Source: Rhizobium sp. Q54 (lineage in GTDB: Bacteria > Pseudomonadota > Alphaproteobacteria > ATCC43930 > CGMCC-115725). From it: a stretch of 61,067 nucleotides of DNA. The translations under genes were made by a program, and so were the position numbers. Below are positions 23,601 through 31,580 of the stretch, piece by piece. How positions within the stretch are numbered: position 1 is the first letter of the stretch; each line of letters begins with the position of its first letter. The notes under the pieces were generated by a model. The model had not been told where the DNA came from and searched no databases. It saw only the letters and a program-made list of their open reading frames with translations. The stretch spans positions 1 through 61,067 of the forward strand of contig CAMATN010000011.1 in the NCBI GenBank assembly GCA_945861155.1. Reading direction: 5' to 3'.

Positions 23601-26001
23601 CGATATTCTCGAATTCAGCCGCCTGCTGCCGCGCCTGAGCGTCGGCTGCGGCGAGCGCCTCGCGCAGCCGCGCGATTTCCAGGTGCGCGGTTTCGACCGC
23701 GGCGAGGGCCGCGCTCTCGCCCGCTTTATTTGCCGTGGCCTCGACGGTGCGCTCCGCGAGGCGCAGAGTGACCTCGGCGAAATTGGCCGCCGCGTCGACC
23801 TCCCGCTCGGCCGCCGCCCGAATGTCGCCAGCAAGAATTTCAGCGCCGGCGAGCGCTTGGCGCAACTCGGCGATTTCGTGGCTCGTGCTCGCAAACTCGG
23901 CCGCGCGATCGCACGCTTCGCGTTCGGCCGCAGCGAGCGCGTCGCGCAGCCCCGATAATTCGTCGTGCAGCGCCTCGGCGGCGTCGATCTGCGCGGTGTC
24001 GCGTTGCCGGATCAGCTCGCTGATGAATATCCGCTGCTTGTCGATCTCGGCCCGAGCCGCGCTCTCGTCGGCCGCGGCGGCCTCGGCCCAGGCGGTGCGT
24101 TCGGCGAGGCGGGCCGCGAGATCGGCAATGCTCTCCGCCGTGGCAAGCTCGCGCTCGGTTGCCGCCCGGATTTCGGCGGCGAGCGTCTCGCTGCCGGCGA
24201 CGGCCTGGTGCAGTTCGGCAAGCTCGCGCCGGGTGCCGTCGATCTCGGCCGCGCGCTCGTATGCCTCGCGTTCAGCCGCGGCAAGCGCCTCGCGCAGCCG
24301 GGCGACCTCGCCGTGCACCGCCTCGACCGCGGCAAGTTGCGCCGTGTCGCGTTGCCGGGTCAGTTCTTCGATCATCAGCCGCAGCCGGTCGATTTCGGCC
24401 AAGGCCGCGCTCTCGCGGGCGGCATCGGCCTCCAGCTGATCGGTGCGCTCTTTCAGGTGCGTCGTGATCTCGGCGATAGAAGCGGCCGCGGCGAGTTCTC
24501 GCTCGGTCGCTGCCCGGAATTCGGCGGCGAGCCGTTCGGTGGCAGGAAGGGTCTCGCGCAGCGTGGCGAGTTCGCGGCCGGCGTTGTCGAGTTCGGCTCC
24601 GCGCTCGCGAGCTTCGGCTTCGGCCGCGGCGAGGGTCTCGCGCAGCGCGGCGAGTTCGCGGCCGGCGTTGTCGAGTTCGGCTCCGCGCTGGCGAGCTTCG
24701 ACTTCGGCCGCGGCGAGGGTTTCGCGCAGCGCGGCGAGTTCGCCGCCGGCGTTGTCGAGTTCGGCTCCGCGCTGGCGTGCTTCGAGGTCGGCCGCTGCGA
24801 GCGATTCGCGCAATCGGTTGATTTCAGCGTGCACCGCCTCGGCTGCTGCAAATTGGGCGGCGTCGCGCTGCCGGGTCAGCTCCCCGACCGCGATGCGGTG
24901 CCTGTCGATCTCGGCGAGCGCTGCCTGTGCGCGCGCCGCGATGGCGGCCGCGTGGGTCGCGCTCTCCTCGGCCCGATGGTTCGCGATCGCGAGAGCGGCA
25001 TCGCGCTCGTCGACCCGCGCTTGGAGCGCTGCCGCCTCCTGTTCGAGCGGCGCCACCAGCAGGGCGCGCTCGGTGTTGCGTTCGAAGCTGCGCTGCAATG
25101 CCCGCTGCATCTGATCGAAGCTGACATATTGGGCTGCTATCGCCAGAAGCTGATCGCGCGCGGCGGGGTCGCGGTCGGCGCGGCGCGCCAGCCCGTACAC
25201 CGAACGGATTAGCGGGTGTCGTGCGTGACGATGCTCCCGATCGTCGTGCCGCAGCTCGTCATCGATGATCGAGGAAACCAGGGCTTCGGTGTCGAGCTCG
25301 CGCTCGAGCCAGGAAGGGCCGATGAAGTCGCGCAGTTTTTTGAGGTTTGCCGCCGGATCCTCAAACCAATTCTCGTATTCCACAACGCAGATGTCGCAAT
25401 TCTTGGTATAGCGAAACGAATCGACGACATAGGCGAACCACCGCAATTCGCCGATTTCGGTATCGATGCCATCGCGCGCGTGCAGCGAGCGGGCAACTTG
25501 GGCCGGGTTGCGCAGGCAGGAAATGATTTTCGGCTCGAGTTCGAGTTCGCTGAACATCTGGTGCCACATCGGCATCAGCCGCGCCGTGCGCGGGTCCTTG
25601 AAGCCGAACGGCGCCTGGCCCATCCGGGCCGTCAAAAATCCGACCATCTCGCGGCGAATATCGCTGACCCGGGGATCGGCCCACCACGCGACCGGCAGGC
25701 TGAAATCATGGTAGGGCGTATAGAATCCGCGATTGAAATGGTCGAGGATTCGGTCGTGAAGGTCGACAATCTCGCGACGTTCCCACTGGCCCGTCGGGTT
25801 TGACGCGTGGGGTGCGATATCGTCGGCCATGTCGACGCCGAGGGCGCTGAGGATTTGCGAGCAGAGTGAGGTCCCGCTGCGATGCATGCCAAGCACCAGG
25901 ACGATCGGGCGGCGGTGCCGCGCCTGCGGCGGGGTCATCAGGGAGACGTTGCGTCGCGCGAGCATCGGCGCAGGTTCAGGTGACGGCAGAATGTCGTTCA
26001 T
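20659..26001 (-). CDS. 1780-residue sulfotransferase/coiled-coil/TPR/GT4/GT2 fusion protein
   Basis: At least five regions are joined in one frame. Residues 30-290 are a sulfotransferase with PAPS-binding loop LGMHRSGTSL (37-46) and SCLRNPAQVARSL as the 3'-phosphate segment. Residues about 310-835 are an Ala/Glu/Arg coiled coil with three 28-residue repeats. About 870-1087 hold two 112-residue blocks of tetratricopeptide repeats. About 1165-1515 are a GT-B glycosyltransferase of GT4 type (KLYEYMAAGKAVVAAP). About 1524-1780 are a GT-A family 2 transferase (VSIVVLTYNN, LLNNDT, FFEDDDYCRR). There is no signal peptide, so it is cytosolic or membrane-associated. It lies in a run of modification and secretion genes, suggesting assembly of a sulfated, glycosylated polymer or protein. 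The start has only a weak ribosome site. The frame is open throughout, so this is not a sequencing fusion. Confidence 0.85.
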   Translation of the reverse strand: MNDILPSPEPAPMLARRNVSLMTPPQARHRRPIVLVLGMHRSGTSLCSQILSALGVDMADDIAPHASNPTGQWERREIVDLHDRILDHFNRGFYTPYHDFSLPVAWWADPRVSDIRREMVGFLTARMGQAPFGFKDPRTARLMPMWHQMFSELELEPKIISCLRNPAQVARSLHARDGIDTEIGELRWFAYVVDSFRYTKNCDICVVEYENWFEDPAANLKKLRDFIGPSWLERELDTEALVSSIIDDELRHDDREHRHARHPLIRSVYGLARRADRDPAARDQLLAIAAQYVSFDQMQRALQRSFERNTERALLVAPLEQEAAALQARVDERDAALAIANHRAEESATHAAAIAARAQAALAEIDRHRIAVGELTRQRDAAQFAAAEAVHAEINRLRESLAAADLEARQRGAELDNAGGELAALRETLAAAEVEARQRGAELDNAGRELAALRETLAAAEAEARERGAELDNAGRELATLRETLPATERLAAEFRAATERELAAAASIAEITTHLKERTDQLEADAARESAALAEIDRLRLMIEELTRQRDTAQLAAVEAVHGEVARLREALAAAEREAYERAAEIDGTRRELAELHQAVAGSETLAAEIRAATERELATAESIADLAARLAERTAWAEAAAADESAARAEIDKQRIFISELIRQRDTAQIDAAEALHDELSGLRDALAAAEREACDRAAEFASTSHEIAELRQALAGAEILAGDIRAAAEREVDAAANFAEVTLRLAERTVEATANKAGESAALAAVETAHLEIARLREALAAADAQARQQAAEFENIAAAGIADLTTRLAERSRAAAESEAALQTRVTALAAELANANARRPSSFNLLSRVTQSSIRRRVGAAVRAGDSARRSGKWVAAARHYHRALDRSPDLTAIWVQLGHALKEQGDHRGAEDAYRRSLALEASVADTHLQLGHLLKLMSRWGEAADCYARALQLDPALPDAGGELDRLTPLLLDQGDKARDGRDWAAAARHYRRALDRQPDLMPIWVQFGHALKEQGDYLAAEAAYRRALALDRSVADTHLQLGHLLKLQARRALAIDAYATAIRLDPDLAAARESLHALVGYSPSETERAIRGDGGFSRSAPGSPGIYSATVIGDVAEPRDIAAPAGFAADPPIPLSPADRYGALFVEARHKNGPGHDIIWLGVIDWHFRIQRPQHLAANLADAGARIFYVSIVFEPADEKGRFRIIESPHAGVFEIRMRVANDACESIYQGLGERTIGELQLALDELVAVLGIQAPIVLVEHPAWHQVACGVPGATVVYDCLDLATGFSNVAESTASAEDAMLASADLVITASRPLAEHVSHYRSSVIIRNAAEVEFFAQGYSDGVAGERPVIGYFGAIADWFNIEWIEHCAAARPHWDFRLIGRTDGCDISRAAKLPNVRFFGEKPYQELPLFLREVDVAVIPFRLVELIRCTNPVKLYEYMAAGKAVVAAPMPEVIEATDLVYIADDAASFTKCIEQALAEDSPELRQRRQNWAREHNWASRADQLSQAVDAVFPLVSIVVLTYNNWEFTSACLFSLRSWSDYPNLEIIVVDNASSDQTRERLRALERQDRRIRVILNDANLGFAGGNNVGLRNARGEYAILLNNDTFVTRGWVRDLIRPMQLDTRIGLVGPLTNNIGNEQKVDIAYRDMQEMQDSARRFVRGRLRRTLDAANLAFFCVAIRRSVLEEVGFLDEVYGVGFFEDDDYCRRVGRANYKMVIADDVFVHHHLSASFAALGTKAGELMVRNRAIFEERWGPWQPHRYRNEPGFG
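22740..23394 (-). repeat. Internal 336-bp direct duplication (TPR blocks)
   Basis: The TPR region is two diverged copies of one 112-residue block. Copy 1 begins at 23394 (GDSARRSGKWVAAARHYHRA) and copy 2 at 23058 (GDKARDGRDWAAAARHYRRA), exactly 336 bp apart. Long identical stretches such as VADTHLQLGHLLKL occur in both. The second copy fades at about 22740. Confidence 0.85.
24551..24802 (-). repeat. 84-bp tandem repeats, three units, in the coiled coil
   Basis: Units beginning at 24551, 24635 and 24719 are nearly identical at DNA level and encode 28-residue coiled-coil repeats (ARQRGAELDNAG.ELAALRETLAAAE). A fourth, diverged unit may start at 24803. Near identity points to recent expansion, and the unit is four heptads, so the coil register is kept. 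Confidence 0.9.
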
Positions 26002-26059
26002 GCTTACAGTCCGCGGTGGGAATGGCGTCGAATTGGTGCGGCTCGGCGCTGGCTGATCT

Positions 26060-27037
26060 TTACCGGCTGATCTTTAATCGGCCGGTCATCTTTAATGGAT
26101 CGGGTTTCGACGGTAAAGAGAGGTGGCCCCGAATTTCCGCCACCGAATCATCCCGACCGCTACCGCCACCAGTTACCTCCACCGGACCGCCGGCAGCGCC
26201 CGACGCGCCCTGACCGACGGGCGTTTCGACGGCGCGGCTGGCGAGTTGCGGCAGCCACCACCGCCCGATCGGGTAAGCCTCGGCCTCGGCCGAGCGGACA
26301 TCGACCGCCTGCTCGGTAAAATGCCGCCAATCCGCGGCGAGTTGTTCGCGCGACCATAAATACTTGTGGCCCCAATGGTTGGCACTATCTTCTCGGCCGA
26401 GGCGTGAGAGCAGCTCGCGATGGCGGGCGTGGGTGCGCGCCTCGCCGAGATATTTGTAGTGCAATAGCAGCACTTCCTCGCGCTCGGGTACGCGAACCGT
26501 GCCGACCGGCTTGGCGCTGTGGCGCCCTTCGGCAAAATTGATCTCGGCGATCGCCGCGGGGTCGAAGATGCTCGGCTTCATCATCTGCGACCAGGGAGCG
26601 CCGAACCGTAACGCATCGCACAGAAGCGTGCCGCGACGAGGCACTGCCTCGCTGACCATCTGGAAGCCGAGTGCGGGTATCAATGTCACCCCGGCGGCGG
26701 TGCACGCCACAAGATAGTCGTGCATCCGCGGGTGGTACAAATGCTCGTCGAGGTCGGTGACGATGACCCAATCGGCGACGCCGCGGCTTTCCTTCCAACA
26801 CTGATTCGACAGTGCCTGCTCCGAGCGCACAAACGAATGAGGGTCAGACCGAATAAAGCGGCGCAGCTCGACTTTGGGGTGATCGGCCAGAAGATCCAGC
26901 GAACGATCCGACGAGGCGTCGTCGAAGATCACATATCGATCCACGAGGCTGTCGTAGTGCCGGAAGAAGAACGGCACGATAAATTCGTCATTCCAACATT
27001 GTGCGTAAAGGTGCACTCGCGGCGACTTACCGGTCAC
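26060..27037 (-). CDS. Glycosyltransferase family 2/92-like protein
   Basis: This 325-residue protein has a GT-A type fold. The N-terminus LYAQCWNDEFIVPFFFRHYD and FDDASSDRS (about 38-46) give the nucleotide-binding start, and VTDLDEHLYHP (about 93-103) carries a DxD-type motif for metal and sugar nucleotide. The pattern fits the GT2_4/GT92 group that often modifies surface glycans. The C-terminal 50 residues are Gly/Ser-rich and probably disordered. The start is GTG with GGGAG 6 nt upstream. It lies 58 nt upstream of the giant fusion gene on the same strand and is probably co-transcribed. Donor and acceptor are unknown. Confidence 0.8.
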   Translation of the reverse strand: MTGKSPRVHLYAQCWNDEFIVPFFFRHYDSLVDRYVIFDDASSDRSLDLLADHPKVELRRFIRSDPHSFVRSEQALSNQCWKESRGVADWVIVTDLDEHLYHPRMHDYLVACTAAGVTLIPALGFQMVSEAVPRRGTLLCDALRFGAPWSQMMKPSIFDPAAIAEINFAEGRHSAKPVGTVRVPEREEVLLLHYKYLGEARTHARHRELLSRLGREDSANHWGHKYLWSREQLAADWRHFTEQAVDVRSAEAEAYPIGRWWLPQLASRAVETPVGQGASGAAGGPVEVTGGGSGRDDSVAEIRGHLSLPSKPDPLKMTGRLKISR

Positions 27038-27113
27038 TCAACGCTCCCGTTCGATACTATTGCCCATAAACCGTCACCGCGACGCGCCGAGCCCCGTAAG
27101 CCGCCATGCGCCG

Positions 27114-28067
27114 CTATACCGCGCGATACATCCCAAAGAAAGCCTCCGGGCGCAGCCGTTTGGTTTCGAGGTAGTGGACGTCCAGCTGCCAGACCCAGTT
27201 GAACACCGCCTGGTCGAGCGGCGCGGCGAGGTCGTAATTAGGACCGTACATCGTGTCGAAGAAACGGCGGCTGAGGCTGAAATACGGGACAAAGAACTCG
27301 GTTGCAAAACGCCGTTCGATGACCGGCAAGATTTCTGCCGGCGCGGCGTCCGGTTCAGCGTTCGGCGGAATGTCGGGCTCCCATATCCGATCGTCGATCA
27401 GGGGGGCGGCATAGGCTGTATGATTGAGCCGGAACCTTGCGGGAAGCGTTGGCCAGATCGCCCGCACGATGTCGCGCGTTTCCGGCCGCATCCGGTAGGA
27501 ATTGCGGGTCACCAGATCGACCGCGACAAACCGCCCGTCCGGCCGCAGCGCGCGCGCAATGCGGTCCATCAACGGCTCCAACTCAATAATCTGATGCAGC
27601 AACGCATGACAGAAAACCAGATCGAATGACCCGCGATCAAACTCAGCCGTAGCGGGGTCGGCCTCGACGAAGCGCAAATCGAGCGCCAGTTCCGCCGCAA
27701 TTTGCCGGCCGAGCCGGAGCCGCTCGGGGCTATTGTCGAGGCACACCATTGCCGCGCCCGGCACCTGGCGGGCGAACTCGATTGCGAATGCGCCCGCATT
27801 CGCCCCGAGCGCCAGCATGCGCCCCTCGGCAGCCGCCCCGGGCGGGCGAGTTCCGGGCCGCGAGCGCAATCGGTCCCTCAAATGTCCGGCCAGGTCATCG
27901 CCCGTCTTTGAGCGGATCATGGCCGCGGCGCGGGTTTCGGCTTCCGACCACGCGGTTGCTGCCCACGCGGTTGCCGCCGGGGCCGCGCCGTCGCGACCGC
28001 TTTGCGCGCCGCCGTGTTCGCGGTTTCCGGCATCGGCCCGCGGGGTGTCTTTGCTCATCCCGGTCAT
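27114..28067 (-). CDS. Class I SAM-dependent methyltransferase
   Basis: This 317-residue protein has a Rossmann-type methyltransferase core at about 75-215: MLALGANAGAFAIEFARQ for SAM-binding motif I, VCLDNSPERLRLG with the acidic residue for the ribose, and SFDLVFCHALLHQI and LRPDGRFVAVDLV for later motifs. Motif I has ALGANAG rather than the usual GxGxG, a slight deviation. The N-terminal 50 residues are polar and Ala-rich. Two ATG starts (28067, 28058) are close; neither has a strong ribosome site. It is on the same strand as the glycosyltransferases and divergent from a second methyltransferase gene. Confidence 0.8.
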   Translation of the reverse strand: MTGMSKDTPRADAGNREHGGAQSGRDGAAPAATAWAATAWSEAETRAAAMIRSKTGDDLAGHLRDRLRSRPGTRPPGAAAEGRMLALGANAGAFAIEFARQVPGAAMVCLDNSPERLRLGRQIAAELALDLRFVEADPATAEFDRGSFDLVFCHALLHQIIELEPLMDRIARALRPDGRFVAVDLVTRNSYRMRPETRDIVRAIWPTLPARFRLNHTAYAAPLIDDRIWEPDIPPNAEPDAAPAEILPVIERRFATEFFVPYFSLSRRFFDTMYGPNYDLAAPLDQAVFNWVWQLDVHYLETKRLRPEAFFGMYRAV

Positions 28068-28183
28068 CCCGGTTGAGGTCTCAGCATCCGCCGGTCCATT
28101 ATGATCGACCGGGGCGCCAATGCACCGGCTTTATTCCGGCGCCTTCATCGTTGTGACGGCGGCCAAACCGAGGGAGCAGCGGC

Positions 28184-29125
28184 GTGACGGAACGGCCGGT
28201 CGCCGGTGGAGATGGTGTCGATCTCGACCGGTTCATCTCCGATAGTCAGAGGCTCCTCTACCCGCCGCGCGCGATACGCCAGCGCCTGGAGGATCACGGG
28301 ATCATGGTCCTCCCGGCCAGTTTCTATTCCTCGGTGTTGCTCCTTAAAGATCTCGACACTACCTTCGAGGGGACGGACGACAACCGCCATGCGATTTATG
28401 ACAAGATTTTCCGGCGTTCCCTTGTATCGGAATCGATCGCGCGAATGGCGGGGTTCTCCGGCGAGTTCGACCCGCCGATATCAGGCAGCGAGGATGACTG
28501 CACAGAATTTTTCTGGGGAAATTCGCAATTCTCGTTTAGCGACGCGATGGCTTACTACTGCCTGGTGCGCGCGTTGCGGCCCCGGCGCATCGTCGAGATC
28601 GGCAGCGGGTTTTCGACGCTCGCCGCCGCCGCCGCGATCCGACGCAACGGATTTGGCGAAATAATCTGCATCGAGCCCTATCCGCGGCCGTTTCTGGCCG
28701 GGGTTGAGGGTGTGTCGGAGATTGTTCGGCAGCCGATCCAGGCGGTTACGCCCGATCGCTTCGCCGGGCTGATCGGCCCCGCCGATTTGTTGTTTATCGA
28801 TTCGACGCATACCGTAAAGATCGGCAGCGACTGCCTTTATATCTACCTCGTCTTGCTACCCTCGATAACAAAGCCGTTAATGGTCCACTCGCACGATATA
28901 TTTTTGCCGTTCGGGATGCCGTTGCACTGGGCGCGGGATTTGCAGATCCACTGGACCGAGCAATATCTGCTTTATGCGTATCTCGTCGGCAACAGCCGCG
29001 CGCGTGTGGTCTTCGGCAGCAACTATGCCGCTAATTTTTTGGCCGAGGAAACCACGTCGCTGATGGGCGGGAAATCGATGATCGGCGGCAGCAGCTTGTG
29101 GTACGAGATCAACATTGCCGGATAG
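28184..29125 (+). CDS. Class I SAM-dependent methyltransferase (Methyltransf_24-like)
   Basis: The 313-residue protein carries RIVEIGSGFSTLAAAAAIRR (about 137-156) as SAM-binding motif I. It then has GEIICIEPYPRPFLAG, and DLLFIDSTHTVKIGSDC (about 203-219), where Asp-Ser-x-His is typical of the Methyltransf_24 group associated with glycan and natural-product clusters. It starts with GTG at 28184 preceded by GAGGGA, 8 nt away. It is the only rightward gene in this locus and ends at a strong bidirectional terminator facing the secreted repeat protein. Its target is not known; a surface polysaccharide sugar is plausible from context. Confidence 0.8.
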   Translation: MTERPVAGGDGVDLDRFISDSQRLLYPPRAIRQRLEDHGIMVLPASFYSSVLLLKDLDTTFEGTDDNRHAIYDKIFRRSLVSESIARMAGFSGEFDPPISGSEDDCTEFFWGNSQFSFSDAMAYYCLVRALRPRRIVEIGSGFSTLAAAAAIRRNGFGEIICIEPYPRPFLAGVEGVSEIVRQPIQAVTPDRFAGLIGPADLLFIDSTHTVKIGSDCLYIYLVLLPSITKPLMVHSHDIFLPFGMPLHWARDLQIHWTEQYLLYAYLVGNSRARVVFGSNYAANFLAEETTSLMGGKSMIGGSSLWYEINIAG

Positions 29126-29170
29126 CGATCGCGCCCGACGCGACCGGATCGGTCACAAGCGCAAAAAAGA

Positions 29171-29197
29171 AAGCGCCCCGTTTCCGGGGCGCTTTTT
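29171..29197. terminator. Bidirectional Rho-independent terminator
   Basis: A perfect 10-bp stem AAGCGCCCCG/CGGGGCGCTT closes on TTTC. It is followed by five T on the plus strand and by a T-rich tract on the minus strand (AAAAAAGAAA on plus). It ends both the rightward methyltransferase gene and the leftward repeat-protein gene. This is the clearest intrinsic terminator in the window. Confidence 0.9.
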
Positions 29198-29213
29198 AGT
29201 TTCGTCTTGTGGA

Positions 29214-29240
29214 GGGGGCCGCGATATTCGGCCCCCTTTT
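29214..29240. terminator. Second hairpin beyond the repeat-protein gene stop
   Basis: A 7-bp stem GGGGGCC/GGCCCCC (29214-29220 with 29230-29236) is followed on the plus strand by TTTT. It lies 7 nt beyond the stop of the leftward gene and probably reinforces termination. Confidence 0.6.
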
Positions 29241-29246
29241 CGCGTC

Positions 29247-31319
29247 TTACGATGGGACCTTGAACAGGCTGCCGGCCTGGAGGGCCAGCCCCAACTCCTG
29301 TTGCGACACGCCGACCAACGTCATCTGGGTGCCATCGGGCAGGGCTATAATCGAGCTGCCGCCCGGCGCCGATGTCGCCGTCGCGACGATCGCATTATTG
29401 GTTTGGTTGTTCAAGCCGGCATAGAAGAGGAAGTCGCCAAGCAGAGGCGTCGGATTGAACTGACCAATATCCTGCCCGGCCGGCCCGCCGATCGTCACGT
29501 TGGCGCCGGTGCCGCCCGGTCCTATAGCGAAGCTCTTCCCGGCAACGTCGTACGTCACGATGCCGACCGTATCCTGATCGAACGAGCCGAACCAGACCGG
29601 ACCGGGAAGGAGCGAGGTTGCCGTGTTGCCGTGGCTCCACAGATGCGTGCCGCCCGCGACGTTGTCGTCGGCAATGCCGATGATGTCGCCGTCGCCGCCC
29701 CAGATCGAGTCGACGCCGTTGCCGGCCAGGATCAGGGTATTGAACCCGGTGAACTGGAGAGGGTCGCTTCCGCTGAACGCGTTGATTATCGCGTTGCCGG
29801 TGGTGCCGGTGAAATCGATCGTGTCGCCGCCGGTGCCGATATTGTAGTTCAGCGAGCCGGAGCCGCCGATGATCGAATTGCCGAGTCCGGTTTCGGAGCC
29901 GATGACCTGGTTGACCCCGGCGGTGCCAACCTTGATGAGTGCGCCGCCTTCGGTGCCGTCATAGTACTGGTTCCCCGAGCCGAAATTGATCGTGTCGCCA
30001 GAGCTGCCGAACACCGCGGCAGTGCCCGACCCGAGCACGATCAAATTGGCGGTGCCGCCCGTCGAGTTGATGATCGCCGTCCCGGTCTGGTTGCTGAAGT
30101 TGACGAGATCGCCGGCGCCAAGGGCCTGGATAAAGACGTCGGCGTCGCCGCCGGTCATCGTGTCGCCCTGACCCGGGACGATTGTGCCGATGATCGTGTT
30201 GGTGCCGCCCGCTCCGCCGACCTGGATCGTCATCGCGCCGGCCCTGCCGTCGACGTACTGGTTGCCGGTGCCGAAATTGACGGTGTCGTTGTTGCCGCCG
30301 AACACGATCGCGTTGCCGGCGCCGAGCGAGATGGCATTCCTGCCGGGATCGGTGGCGTTGATGCGGGCGTTGCCGGTCTGGTCGGTGAAGTTGACGATAT
30401 CGCCGTCGCCGAGACCCTGAATATCAACCGACGCCGCGCCGCCCCTGATCGTGTCGCCGAACCCTGCTGTCGTCGAGCCGATGATCGTGTCGCTGCCGCC
30501 GGAACCCACGACGATCGTCACGCCGCCGGCGCGGCCGTCGATATAGGTCGACGCGCCGACGCCGCCGCCGACGATCGAGTCGCCCTGGCCAGCATAGACG
30601 CTGGCGTTGCCGTTGCCCGCGACGATCGTGTCGCCGGCGGTGCCCGGCAGGGCTGCGTTGATTTCCTCGTCGCCGATGTTGCCGCTCAGATCGACCAGGG
30701 CGTTGCCGGACGTCGTGATCACCACGTCCGCCTTGCTGCCATTTGCCGAGGTGACGATGCTGCCCTGCGCGCCGCTGACCGTATAGGTGCCGTCATTCGG
30801 CAGGATGATCCTCGTGCCGTTGCCGGCGACGAGCTGGGCCGAGGTGGTGCGGTCAGCGTTGGCGCTGCCGGAGATCGTCGTGCCAAAACCGCCGAAGACC
30901 GAGTAGTTGCCGGTACCGCCGACGACAACTTGGTTGTCGCCGCTCGATGCGTCGAGGATCTGATCGCCGCTGCCGCCGATCAGCGTATCGCCGGCGGCGC
31001 CGATCACCGTCTGCTTGCCGGTGCCGAGAGTGACCGAGGCCGGGCCGGCGCCGTTGCCGGTGTCGACGATCAGATAGTCGCCGCCGAAGAGGGTAAGCGC
31101 GGTGCCGGTCAGGAAATTGTTAACAAACTGGCCGTTAGGGTCGAGGATCTTTTTTTGAAACCCTTGATCGAGAGGCGCCAGGGCCGAGGTGAACACCTCG
31201 ATATTCAGCTCGCCGCTTATAGCCGCCGGGAATACGGGATTGACGCCGTCGTTGATGCCCAGATTAACATCGGCGCTCGGCGCCGTGATGATGAATTGCC
31301 CGCCCGTCTGTGATGCCAT
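29247..31319 (-). CDS. Repeat-rich secreted protein, probable T1SS substrate (beta-roll-like)
   Basis: This 690-residue protein is rich in Gly, Asn, Thr, Ile and Val, with no Cys cluster and no Sec signal. Repeats resemble RTX units but are looser: GNGxASVYAGQGDSIVGG, GSGDTINFGSGNQYYDG. A long unit of about 97 residues recurs at about 202-298, 299-396 and 397-490 with conserved cores (IQ.LG.GD.VNF..QTG.A.IN and N..YVDGRAG). The C-terminus (about 640-690) lacks repeats and contains PDGTQMTLVGV, similar to the C-terminus of the RTX protein at 10656. It heads toward the Sel1/HlyD/HlyB genes on the same strand and is the natural cargo of that exporter. Calcium binding is likely but not certain. 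Confidence 0.75.
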   Translation of the reverse strand: MASQTGGQFIITAPSADVNLGINDGVNPVFPAAISGELNIEVFTSALAPLDQGFQKKILDPNGQFVNNFLTGTALTLFGGDYLIVDTGNGAGPASVTLGTGKQTVIGAAGDTLIGGSGDQILDASSGDNQVVVGGTGNYSVFGGFGTTISGSANADRTTSAQLVAGNGTRIILPNDGTYTVSGAQGSIVTSANGSKADVVITTSGNALVDLSGNIGDEEINAALPGTAGDTIVAGNGNASVYAGQGDSIVGGGVGASTYIDGRAGGVTIVVGSGGSDTIIGSTTAGFGDTIRGGAASVDIQGLGDGDIVNFTDQTGNARINATDPGRNAISLGAGNAIVFGGNNDTVNFGTGNQYVDGRAGAMTIQVGGAGGTNTIIGTIVPGQGDTMTGGDADVFIQALGAGDLVNFSNQTGTAIINSTGGTANLIVLGSGTAAVFGSSGDTINFGSGNQYYDGTEGGALIKVGTAGVNQVIGSETGLGNSIIGGSGSLNYNIGTGGDTIDFTGTTGNAIINAFSGSDPLQFTGFNTLILAGNGVDSIWGGDGDIIGIADDNVAGGTHLWSHGNTATSLLPGPVWFGSFDQDTVGIVTYDVAGKSFAIGPGGTGANVTIGGPAGQDIGQFNPTPLLGDFLFYAGLNNQTNNAIVATATSAPGGSSIIALPDGTQMTLVGVSQQELGLALQAGSLFKVPS

Positions 31320-31509
31320 TTACCGTCCCTCGTCCCAAAATACCAATGCAGAACGCTCTGGCCACAGATGTCCCGCGTCATGGCGATCATAGGCATGCCC
31401 GGCCGATCGTGTCTCGTCACGATTAGCCGCAAGATGTTTCAAGTTGGCACAGCTCGTTGCGGTTTGGCATCACGAGCAGTCCGGACGCGGCAGAGACCAA
31501 GCCTGGCCC

Positions 31510-31543
31510 GTTCGCCTGCGCTGCCGCGGCAACGCAGGCGAAC
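31510..31543. terminator. Hairpin beyond the Sel1 gene stop
   Basis: An 11-bp perfect stem GTTCGCCTGCG/CGCAGGCGAAC closes on 12 nt, 38 nt beyond the Sel1-gene stop. There is no T-run. It may be a processing or weak termination signal within the 261-nt gap before the repeat-protein gene, where nothing else is seen. Confidence 0.4.
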
Positions 31544-31580
31544 GCGCCTGAGTGGCAGAGTGAGCGGCCGTGCGACCCGC

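Noticed and set aside
29115-31313. A 732-codon rightward open frame opposite the repeat-rich secreted protein
   Set aside because: Its composition mirrors the repeats of the real gene, it begins within the stop region of the methyltransferase gene, and it has no ribosome site.
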